NCBI RefSeq assembly: GCF_016767175.1
Contig: NZ_CP068564.1
Location: 1,054,001-1,118,000 of the forward strand
DNA from: Keratinibaculum paraultunense
GTDB lineage: Bacteria > Bacillota > Clostridia > Tissierellales > Tepidimicrobiaceae
Length of the DNA stretch: 64,000 bases
Direction of reading: 5' to 3'
The notes under the pieces are model-generated. The model was not told where the DNA came from. It was given only the letters and a program-made list of their open reading frames with translations, and made no database searches. Within the stretch, counting starts at the first letter, position 1. The number at the start of each line of letters is the position of its first letter. Positions 45,863 to 53,379 of the stretch are shown here, piece after piece. The translations under genes and the position numbers were made by a program.

Positions 45863-46633
45863 TCATTCATTATCCAATATAGTTAATAGTAACTCTTTAA
45901 TTTCTTTTAATTGAGTTTGAAGACTTACATCTATATTACCTTTAGAGGTTTCCAATATACAATCTCCCTTAACCATATCACTATTAACTCGTATATCTAT
46001 CTCATCCACTAAACTTGCTTTAGCCAATATAACATCTTTATACTTTTCAACTATCTCATAATCCTCTTGTGATGTTATTATTGTTAATTTTTCTGATATT
46101 TCTAAATTATCTATTCCCTTCAGTATTAACGATACTATAATTTCTTCATCTTCGTCTACTTTTTTATAAAGTATTTTTTCATATATCGATATAACTAATT
46201 GAATTAAATCTTTTTCTGTATCTTTTAATAAACTGTTTCTTTTATTTACATAGTCCTTTTTAATATCTAAAGCTTGAGATATTAATATTTTTGAATCTTC
46301 TTTTCCTTCTTTATAACCTTGATTGTAACCTTCATCATAACCTTTCTTGTATCCATTTTTATAACCTTCATCATAGCCCTTAATTTTATTTTCTTTTAAT
46401 ATATCTTGAGCTCTCTTATGTGTATCATCTAATACTTCTTCAGATTTTTCATAAGCAGAATTTATAATTTCTTCAGATTTTTTCACTGCATCTTCAATTA
46501 TATCATCATATCTTTTTCTTGCTTCCTCTAAAAGATCATCATATACAGTAGCATCCCACTTTTCTTCCTTTTTAGATACTGTACCCTTTTCTATAACTCT
46601 TGTAGATTTTATTATATTAGACAATAATTTCAT
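45863..46633 (-). CDS. fliH: Flagellar export stator protein FliH
   Basis: FliH binds and restrains FliI and links it to the C-ring. The 256 residues are mostly helical. Residues 86 to 110 form six Gly-Tyr-x-x units in a row, an aromatic version of the family's GxxxG repeat. The C-terminal domain (about 130 to 250, LIQLVISIYEKILYKKV and VNSDMVKGDCILETSKGNID) matches FliH/YscL. The ATG at 46633 is only 2 bases from the GGAGG site; a TTG at 46624, overlapping the fliG stop, is a reasonable alternative start. Confidence 0.93.
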   Translation of the reverse strand: MKLLSNIIKSTRVIEKGTVSKKEEKWDATVYDDLLEEARKRYDDIIEDAVKKSEEIINSAYEKSEEVLDDTHKRAQDILKENKIKGYDEGYKNGYKKGYDEGYNQGYKEGKEDSKILISQALDIKKDYVNKRNSLLKDTEKDLIQLVISIYEKILYKKVDEDEEIIVSLILKGIDNLEISEKLTIITSQEDYEIVEKYKDVILAKASLVDEIDIRVNSDMVKGDCILETSKGNIDVSLQTQLKEIKELLLTILDNE

Positions 46634-47621
46634 CTCCTCCTCTCGGAGTGATTATTTCTCCTTCTTCTTCAAGTTTTCTAATTACATTTACAATATTTTG
46701 TTGTGCTTCCTCTATATCTCTTATTCTTACTGGTCCCATGAACTCTATGTCTTCTTTTATCATCTCTACAAGTCTCTTACTCATATTAGAGAATATAGCT
46801 TCTTTAACTTCTTCACTTGCACCCTTTAATGCAATAGCCCATTGAGAATTATCAATCTCTCTAATAATTCTTTGGATACTTCTATTATCTAAAGATACAA
46901 TATCTTCAAATACAAACATTCTCTTTCTTATTTCTTCACTCAATTCTGCATCCATTGTATCTAACTCTTCCATAATAAACTTCTCAGTACCTCTATCTAC
47001 AGAATTCAATATATCCACTACTGTTTGTACTCCACCAGTAGTTGTAAAATCCTGAGACAACATACCTGAAAATTTTATCTCTAGTACTTTTTCAATTTCC
47101 TTTACAACTTCTGGAGAAGTTCTATCCATTATGGCAATACGTCTTGTAACCTCAGCTTGTTTTTCAGGTGGCAGATTTGCTAATATTTGAGCTGCCTGCC
47201 CTGGATTGAGATAAGAAAGTATTAAAGCTATAGTTTGAGGATGCTCATTTTGTATATAATTTAATAGTTGATTTGGATCTGCCTTCCTAATAAATTCAAA
47301 AGGTCGAACATGTAAAGAAGATGTCAATTTGTTAATTATATCAACAGCTTTATCAGGACCTAGAGCCCTTTCTAATACTTCCTTAGCATAATTTATTCCA
47401 CCTTCTGAAATATACTCCTGTGCCAATGCTAATTGATAGAACTCTTCTACTATTTCATTTTTTTCTTCTGCTGATACCATTCGAGTATTTGCAATTTGTA
47501 AAGTTAACTCCTCAATTTCCTCTTCAGTTAGATGCTTAAATACCTCTGCAGATTTTTCAGGACCCAAAGTAATTAATAGTATAGCTGCTTTTTCTTTTCC
47601 ATCTAATTTTTTCTTTGCCAT
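46617..47621 (-). CDS. fliG: Flagellar motor switch protein FliG
   Basis: FliG is the rotor protein that interacts with MotA. The 334 residues show the N-terminal FliF-binding domain (KAAILLITLGPEKSAEVFKH), the middle domain with the conserved NEHPQTIALILSYLNPGQA, and the C-terminal torque helix region (FVFEDIVSLDNRSIQRIIRE) and MSKRLVEMIKEDIEFMGPVR. The end overlaps fliH by 17 bases. Confidence 0.98.
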   Translation of the reverse strand: MAKKKLDGKEKAAILLITLGPEKSAEVFKHLTEEEIEELTLQIANTRMVSAEEKNEIVEEFYQLALAQEYISEGGINYAKEVLERALGPDKAVDIINKLTSSLHVRPFEFIRKADPNQLLNYIQNEHPQTIALILSYLNPGQAAQILANLPPEKQAEVTRRIAIMDRTSPEVVKEIEKVLEIKFSGMLSQDFTTTGGVQTVVDILNSVDRGTEKFIMEELDTMDAELSEEIRKRMFVFEDIVSLDNRSIQRIIREIDNSQWAIALKGASEEVKEAIFSNMSKRLVEMIKEDIEFMGPVRIRDIEEAQQNIVNVIRKLEEEGEIITPRGGDEIIV

Positions 47622-47633
47622 ATTAAATCGCTC

Positions 47634-49148
47634 CTATTCATTTAACCATGTTCTTATGAGTTGTGCTACTATTTCTGGTTTATTTTCTACAAGCTTTTCA
47701 ATCTGAGCTTTCATTTTAGATTCCTCTGTTTCAAATTCAAGATCTTGCACTTCAGATTCTATCAATGTTTCTTCATCAATTTCTGATCCAATCTCTTTTT
47801 CTTCTTCTTGACGTTTTTGTCTTCTATATATCCCATAAGCCACTCCAGCTGATGCCGCAGCTATAGATAATATAATTGCTAACCAATTAATAGACTTTTT
47901 ATCTTTTTCTTCATCTAAATCAGTTGTTCTAAAATTCTGAGCTACTACTTGTACTTGCTTTGTATCCAAGCCAGTTGCAGCATAAATTAAATCAACAATT
48001 TCTTCTTCCAATGCAGGAGTAAATTCCCCATCTACTATAGCATTCTTATTTATAAGTACAGCCACAGTTATATCTTCCACTTGACCTGGTGCCTTCCTAA
48101 TCTCTTTGTTTATTTCATTTAATTCATAATTTATTGTATTACTTATTTTATCGTATTTTTCATTTCCATCTTCGGGCATAGGGTATGATTCATTAGAATC
48201 TTGACCCGGCCTTCCTGCTGCCGTCCCCCCCACCATATGTTCTTCTATTTGTTCCATACTTCTTATTAAACCTTCATCGCTTCCTTCAATTGGTGGAGCA
48301 AATTCAACTACACTAGTTTTTTCACTATCAAAATTTATTTTAACACTGGATCTTATATCTACATTACCAGGTCCAAACACATTTTCTAAAAAAGCTTTTA
48401 AACTATCATTTATTTTTGATTCTAAGTTGTTTTTAATAACAAATTGATCAGTTAACAAAAAGTCTTCTTCTTGTTCATCAGTCAATAGTTTACCTTCACT
48501 ATCTATTATTTTTACATTATCTGGATCCATATTTACGGAACCAGCTACCAAGTTTTTTATAGCAGCTATTGTCTCTGCTTTTAAAGGTCTATTATCAGAT
48601 CTTTCTATAAATACAGATGCTGTAGTTTCTAGTTCAGCTTCTTCTAATACAAAACCTGTATCTTCCTTAATATCTATGTAAACAGTAGCGTTTTCAATAC
48701 CATCTATCTCAGATATAGTTGATGATAATTCATTTTGAAGAGCATATTTCATTCTTTCCTTCTTATCATAATCAGTCATAGTCCAGCTACTCTCTTTAAA
48801 TGCATCCATAAAGCCGTAGCCTTCTTTTGGTAATCCATAGGAAGCTAATTCTATTTTTATTTTATTTTTCATATCTGCTGGAACCAATATAGTAGTAGTA
48901 TCATCTTTGCTAGGAGTTTTCCATTTTACTCCCATTTCATCTAGTTTTTTAGTAATTTGAGCCATATCTTTTAAAGATAAATCTTCATAAAGAACCTCAT
49001 ATTTAGGTCTAGAAAGTATGATGGTAAGTATGACTACGGTAAGAACTACAATTACAGAAATGATGATTATTTTTTTTCTTTTATTTTTATCCATCTCTTG
49101 CCAATATTCATTTAATTGGTTCCGCATTTGCTGTATCGTTTCCCCCAC
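47634..49148 (-). CDS. fliF: Flagellar MS-ring protein FliF
   Basis: FliF forms the MS-ring in the membrane. The 504 residues have an N-terminal membrane helix (about 25 to 45) and a C-terminal one (about 425 to 445), with ring-building motifs between them (EVLYEDLSLKDMAQITKKLD, VPADMKNKIKIELASYGLP). The last 40 residues, after the second helix, hold the FliG-binding tail with MKAQIEKLVENKPEIVAQLI. A GTG start follows AAGGTGGGG. Order fliE-fliF-fliG is conserved. Confidence 0.97.
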   Translation of the reverse strand: MGETIQQMRNQLNEYWQEMDKNKRKKIIIISVIVVLTVVILTIILSRPKYEVLYEDLSLKDMAQITKKLDEMGVKWKTPSKDDTTTILVPADMKNKIKIELASYGLPKEGYGFMDAFKESSWTMTDYDKKERMKYALQNELSSTISEIDGIENATVYIDIKEDTGFVLEEAELETTASVFIERSDNRPLKAETIAAIKNLVAGSVNMDPDNVKIIDSEGKLLTDEQEEDFLLTDQFVIKNNLESKINDSLKAFLENVFGPGNVDIRSSVKINFDSEKTSVVEFAPPIEGSDEGLIRSMEQIEEHMVGGTAAGRPGQDSNESYPMPEDGNEKYDKISNTINYELNEINKEIRKAPGQVEDITVAVLINKNAIVDGEFTPALEEEIVDLIYAATGLDTKQVQVVAQNFRTTDLDEEKDKKSINWLAIILSIAAASAGVAYGIYRRQKRQEEEKEIGSEIDEETLIESEVQDLEFETEESKMKAQIEKLVENKPEIVAQLIRTWLNE

Positions 49149-49179
49149 CTTGACACCTCATTTCTTCCAGTGTTATCTT

Positions 49180-49476
49180 CTATATTTGCATTCTCATAAT
49201 TTCCTTATACGCTTCAACAACCTTGTTTCTTATCCCCAAAGTTAACTGAAGAGCAACATTTGCTTTTTCTGCTGCAATAGTTACATCATGAAGGTTGTCC
49301 AATTCACCTGTGATGAGAAGCTTTTTATATTCTTCTTTATCTAATTGCAGTTGATTTACTTTATCTAAAGCATCTTTTAATAAATTATCAAATTTTATTG
49401 TTTGTTTTTTAAAATCTCCTTCTTTGTTTTCATGGCATAAAGCTGGTCTATATGTATTAATTGTTTTTATTTGCAT
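49180..49476 (-). CDS. fliE: Flagellar hook-basal body protein FliE
   Basis: FliE connects the MS-ring to the rod and plugs the export gate. The 98 residues are mostly alpha-helical; FDNLLKDALDKVNQLQLDKE and VALQLTLGIRNKVVEAYKEI with the end MRMQI match the family. It follows flgC by 4 bases. Confidence 0.95.
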   Translation of the reverse strand: MQIKTINTYRPALCHENKEGDFKKQTIKFDNLLKDALDKVNQLQLDKEEYKKLLITGELDNLHDVTIAAEKANVALQLTLGIRNKVVEAYKEIMRMQI

Positions 49477-49480
49477 CTAA

Positions 49481-49921
49481 CTACCTCCTACCTATATCTA
49501 ATGCCTTCATTAACATAGCCTTATTTGCATTCATAGCAGTAATATTAACTTCATAAGCCCTTTGTGCATCTATCATATCCACCATTTCTTTCATAATTTC
49601 AACATTAGGTAACATTACATATCCATCTTCATTAGCATCAGGATGTCCAGGTTCATATACTAGTCTAAAAGGACTATCATCCTCTACTACTTCTCTTATT
49701 TTTACTCCTTGACCATTAAATTTATTGCTCTGCTTTTCTAAGTAATATGAAAAAGGTTTATTTTTATCTTCTTCAAATACTACCATCTGTCTCCTATATG
49801 GCATACCCCCTGTTGCCCTTGTTGTATTTGCATTTGCAATATTTTTATTTATTATATCAATTCGAGTCTTTTCTGCCGCTAGTGCAGAAGCACTAATATT
49901 AATTGAATCAAATATACCCAT
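49481..49921 (-). CDS. flgC: Flagellar basal body rod protein FlgC
   Basis: FlgC is a proximal rod subunit. The 146 residues have the rod family N terminus (NISASALAAEKTRIDIINKN followed by IANANTT) and the C-terminal helix VDMIDAQRAYEVNITAMNAN. The ATG overlaps the flgB stop by one base (TAATG). Confidence 0.97.
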   Translation of the reverse strand: MGIFDSINISASALAAEKTRIDIINKNIANANTTRATGGMPYRRQMVVFEEDKNKPFSYYLEKQSNKFNGQGVKIREVVEDDSPFRLVYEPGHPDANEDGYVMLPNVEIMKEMVDMIDAQRAYEVNITAMNANKAMLMKALDIGRR

Positions 49922-50331
49922 TAATATCTACTCCCTTCACTAATAACATTTTTTACTCTATCAAACTCATCTATAGTTTGATCTACAAGGGCATTATACA
50001 TTATAGTATTTTTTGCAAGATTTGTTGCTTCAATATCTATATCTACACTATTTTTGTCAAATCTATAAGAAAAATTCCTATCAACTGTTATTTCAGGTTC
50101 AATATCTTCTACATTTTTAGTTATGGGTAGATGTTTATGATGAGTTCTAACTAATTTACTTTCTTGCTTGTCTATTGCCTCTTTTAACTTATCTTCAAAA
50201 TTAACAGATAACCTCTTATATTTTGGAGTATCAACATTAGCTATATTATGGTTAATAGCTTTATTTCTTAGCCATATTCCATCTAGCGCTTTGTTTAATA
50301 TATTAATATCGTTATAAAATTGTTTAAGCAT
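49921..50331 (-). CDS. flgB: Flagellar basal body rod protein FlgB
   Basis: FlgB is the first gene of the fla/che operon and a proximal rod subunit. Its 136 residues show ALDGIWLRNKAINHNIANVD followed by TPKYKRLSVNFED, and the C-terminal LVDQTIDEFDRVKNVI. A GAGGTGAT site precedes the ATG. The 210 bases upstream, to codY, hold a palindrome, a CodY-like box and the codY terminator, all listed separately. Confidence 0.97.
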   Translation of the reverse strand: MLKQFYNDINILNKALDGIWLRNKAINHNIANVDTPKYKRLSVNFEDKLKEAIDKQESKLVRTHHKHLPITKNVEDIEPEITVDRNFSYRFDKNSVDIDIEATNLAKNTIMYNALVDQTIDEFDRVKNVISEGSRY

Positions 50332-50348
50332 TTTATCACCTCTTATTA

Positions 50349-50369
50349 TAGATATTATTATAATATCTA
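50349..50369. promoter_or_regulatory. 21-bp palindrome upstream of flgB
   Basis: A perfect inverted repeat with 10-base arms (TAGATATTAT / ATAATATCTA) and one central base ends about 18 bases before the flgB ATG, just ahead of the ribosome binding site. The minus-strand sequence through it includes TATAAT and TAATAT, so it may cover the -10 region of a fla/che promoter. It could be an operator or a hairpin in the RNA. AT-rich sequence makes chance palindromes more likely, but 21 bases is long. Confidence 0.5.
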
Positions 50370-50467
50370 GTAAAATTCAACATTAACTAACAATATATTA
50401 AATTTTATAACTCTTTTTTCATTTACAATATATATAATAACAAAAAAAAGCATATATTTATAGTATT

Positions 50468-50482
50468 ATTTTACTGAAAAAT
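50468..50482. promoter_or_regulatory. Candidate CodY-binding box before the fla/che operon
   Basis: The plus-strand sequence ATTTTACTGAAAAAT matches 12 of 15 positions of the CodY consensus AATTTTCWGAAAATT, including the central CWGAAAA. It lies between codY and flgB, about 140 bases before the flgB start. CodY represses the fla/che promoter in B. subtilis. In AT-rich DNA such matches occur by chance, so this is a candidate only. Confidence 0.45.
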
Positions 50483-50507
50483 GGAAAAATCCTCCTTAAG
50501 TCCTAAT

Positions 50508-50537
50508 AAAAAATAGTGGGATACCCCACTATTTTTT
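50508..50537 (-). terminator. Rho-independent terminator after codY
   Basis: A perfect 13-bp stem (AAAAAATAGTGGG / CCCACTATTTTTT, loop of 4) begins 4 bases after the codY stop. The minus strand ends in TTTTTT. The A/T ends on both sides make it bidirectional in principle, but there are no plus-strand genes here. It separates the hslVU-codY unit from the fla/che operon. Confidence 0.9.
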
Positions 50538-50541
50538 ATAA

Positions 50542-51321
50542 TTATTCTCTTGTTTTTTCTAATTCTTCTAAAAGTTTGTCATTTAGTATTTTAATATGTG
50601 TACCTTTCATACCTAAAGATCTGGACTCAATTACTCCTGCAGATTCAAGTTTACGAAGAGCATTAACTATTACTGATCTAGTAATACCTACTCTATCAGC
50701 AACCTTACTTGCTACAAGTAAACCTTCATCCCCATCTAATTCTTCAAATATGTGTTCCATAGCTTCCAATTCAGAATAAGATAAAGTACCCAAAGCCATT
50801 TGCACCATGGCTCTTTTTCTAGCTTCCTCTTCCATTTTTTCACTTTTAGAACGAAGTATTTCCATCCCTACTATAGTGGCACTGTATTCTGCTAATACTA
50901 AATCATCTTCAGTAAAGTTTCTACCAAATCGAGCTAAAACTAATGTCCCTAATCTTTCACCACCACTATTTATAGGTATTATAGTAGTAATTTTATCTGG
51001 ATAATCACATTCTGAAACTTGATCAAAAACACATTCTGTAATTTCCTGTACATTTTCTTTTGTTTCGCTTACTTTTAATAACTCATCATTATACTTTTTA
51101 GGAAATCTTTTTTCTTTTACTATTTCTGATCTAATTATATCACAATCAAATCCCGTGGATAGTTCATATCCTAATACCTTGCCCTTTCTACTAGCAATAT
51201 AAACATTTGCATCTAGTATTTCACTAAGTATTTTACTTAGTTCTTGAAATGATACAGGTTTTGATCCTGAACTCTGTAAAGTTTTGTTTAATCTTCTTGT
51301 TTTTTGTAATAAAGTTTCCAT
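50542..51321 (-). CDS. codY: GTP- and branched-chain amino acid-sensing repressor CodY
   Basis: CodY is the global repressor that responds to isoleucine, leucine and valine, and to GTP. The 259 residues show the N-terminal GAF domain (about 1 to 155, [32 protein letters not shown]) and the C-terminal winged helix (about 200 to 250, [20 protein letters not shown] followed by [12 protein letters not shown]), the most conserved part. It lies 20 bases after hslU and right before the fla/che operon, the same order as in B. subtilis. Likely it controls the flagellar operon next to it. Confidence 0.97.
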   Translation of the reverse strand: METLLQKTRRLNKTLQSSGSKPVSFQELSKILSEILDANVYIASRKGKVLGYELSTGFDCDIIRSEIVKEKRFPKKYNDELLKVSETKENVQEITECVFDQVSECDYPDKITTIIPINSGGERLGTLVLARFGRNFTEDDLVLAEYSATIVGMEILRSKSEKMEEEARKRAMVQMALGTLSYSELEAMEHIFEELDGDEGLLVASKVADRVGITRSVIVNALRKLESAGVIESRSLGMKGTHIKILNDKLLEELEKTRE

Positions 51322-51341
51322 CGACTATATCCTCCTTTTAT

Positions 51342-52726
51342 TTACAATATATACTTTGATATATCCCTTTGTTGTATATGTGCCATTAATTTTTCATTTA
51401 CATATGTTTCATCTATAATTATATCTTTATCATCCAAATCAGATGCTTCAAAAGAGATATCTTCTAACAGCTTTTCTAGAACTGTTTGTAATCTTCTTGC
51501 TCCTATATTTTCAGACTGTTCATTTGCAATATATGCATATCTAGCGATAGCTTTGATGGCTTCATCAGTAAACTCTAACTTAATACCTTCAGTACCTAGT
51601 AATAATTGATACTGTTTTATTATAGCATTTTTAGGTTTAGTAAGTATTTCTACAAAATTTTCTTCTGTCAAACTCTCTAGCTCTACTCTAATTGGAAATC
51701 TTCCTTGAATTTCAGGAATTAAATCACTTACCTTTGAAACATGAAAAGCACCTGCTGCAATAAATAATATATGATCTGTTTTTACAGGTCCATATTTTGT
51801 CATAACTGTAGTACCTTCTATAATTGGAAGTATGTCACGCTGAACTCCTTCCCTAGATACATCTGGTCCTCCACCATAATCTTTGCCAGCAATCTTGTCT
51901 ATTTCATCAATAAATATTATGCCTGTTTCCTGGGCTCTTTCTATTCCTAAGCTTACAACTTCATCCATATCTATAAGTTTTTGTGCTTCTTGATCACTTA
52001 TTATTTTTCTAGCTTCTCTTATTGTAACCTTTTTCTTTTTAGTCTTTTTTGGTAGAAAATCACCAAATATATCCTCCATATTTATATTATATTCTTCTAT
52101 ACCAAACGTACTAAACAACTCTATGGTGGAATTATAATTGTCTTCTACATCTATTTCAATAATTTCATCTTCTAATTCTCCATTTAACAATTTTTCCCTT
52201 ATCTCTCTTCGTTTATTCATTATAAGCTCTTTATCTTTTAATGAATTTTCATCATCCTCTTCTTTAATATTAAAAAGAGCTTCTAAGGGGTTAGAGTTTT
52301 TTCCTTTTGAAGATATAGGAATCAATATATCTAATATTTTCTCATCAGCAATTTTTTCACTTTTATCATAAACTTCTTCAATTTTTTTACTTTAACCATT
52401 CTAATAGATTCTTCCACTAAATCTCTAATCATAGAATCTACATCTCTTCCAACATATCCTACTTCTGTAAATTTAGTAGCTTCCACCTTTACAAAAGGTG
52501 CTTTTACCAATTTTGATAATCTTCTTGCTATTTCAGTTTTTCCAACACCTGTTGGTCCTATCATAAGAATATTCTTAGGTTTTATCTCGTCTTTAAACTC
52601 TTCAGAAAGTAAATTTCGTCTATATCTATTCCTTAAAGCAATAGCTACAGCTTTTTTTGCTTTATCTTGCCCAATAATATATTTATCTAATTCTTCAACT
52701 ATTTGCTTTGGTGTAAGTTCAACCAT
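51342..52726 (-). CDS. hslU: HslU (ClpY) ATPase of the HslVU protease, interrupted by a one-base frameshift
   Basis: HslU unfolds proteins and feeds them to HslV. Two open frames cover it. The first (52726 to 52331) codes for the N-terminal part with [20 protein letters not shown] and the Walker [10 protein letters not shown]. The second (52325 to 51342) codes for the I-domain and the rest, with Walker [11 protein letters not shown] and the sensor region [17 protein letters not shown]. One A is missing in a poly-A run (seven Ts at 52382 to 52388 on the plus strand). Adding one restores [20 protein letters not shown] and a normal 461-residue HslU. Like fliM, this is a homopolymer deletion. Confidence 0.9.
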
Positions 52727-52738
52727 ACATCATTCCTC

Positions 52739-53269
52739 CTAAATTACTTCAATAGTAATATTATTATTAGTATAAATACATATGGATGAAGCTATTAAAA
52801 TAGATTCCTTAGCTATTTCCTCTGCAGATAAATTAGAATATTTTAGGAGGGCTTTCCCAGAAGCATAAGCATAATTACCACCAGAACCTATAGCAATTAT
52901 TCCTTCTTCTGGTTCTATCACTTCTCCATTACCAGAAATAAGAAGTAAATTCTTATTATCTGCTGCAATCAACATAGCTTCCAAACGCCTCAAAACTTTA
53001 TCTCTTCTCCATTCTTTTGCTAATTCAACAGCCGCTCGCTTAAGATTTCCACTATATTGTTCCAATTTTTCTTCTAATATCTCTGCTAAAGTAAGGGCAT
53101 CAGCTACTGAACCAGCAAATCCTATTATAACATTATCATTATATATCTTTCTAACTTTTTTTGCAGTATTCTTCATGATGGTCGCATCACCAAAAGTAAT
53201 TTGTCCATCCCCAGCAATTGCAACTTTTCCTTCTTTTTTTACTGCTACAATAGTAGTACCATTTAACAA
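52739..53269 (-). CDS. hslV: HslV (ClpQ) peptidase of the HslVU protease
   Basis: HslV is the proteasome-like peptidase partner of HslU. The 176 residues start [20 protein letters not shown]. The catalytic Thr is residue 5, after a short N-terminal segment that must be removed, as usual in Gram-positives. [20 protein letters not shown] and [20 protein letters not shown] are also typical. The start is a TTG after GAGGTG. It is 12 bases before hslU. Confidence 0.96.
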   Translation of the reverse strand: MLNGTTIVAVKKEGKVAIAGDGQITFGDATIMKNTAKKVRKIYNDNVIIGFAGSVADALTLAEILEEKLEQYSGNLKRAAVELAKEWRRDKVLRRLEAMLIAADNKNLLLISGNGEVIEPEEGIIAIGSGGNYAYASGKALLKYSNLSAEEIAKESILIASSICIYTNNNITIEVI

Positions 53270-53379
53270 TTATAACACCTCAATTCCTAAAATATAGTAG
53301 TATAATAGATAGATAATTCTGAATGTTTTATTATACATATAATAGATTACTACATTTTTAACAAATTGTACAGAAAAAT
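53270..53379. promoter_or_regulatory. hslV upstream region with two CodY-like motifs
   Basis: This 110-base gap between topA and hslV holds ATTGTACAGAAAAAT (53365 to 53379), 11 of 15 matches to the CodY consensus, and ATTCTGAAT (53315 to 53323), a small palindrome with the CodY core. No sigma-A promoter is convincing. If the sites are real, codY would be autoregulated through its own operon. Weak evidence in AT-rich sequence. Confidence 0.25.

Noticed and set aside
50332-50500. A sigma-D promoter before flgB
   Set aside because: I saw no TAAA and GCCGATAA-like pair. Any promoter there is more likely sigma-A, and I could not place it firmly.
51342-52325. The second hslU frame as a separate gene
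   Set aside because: It continues the HslU sequence exactly where the first frame stops after a one-base deletion and has no start signal of its own.
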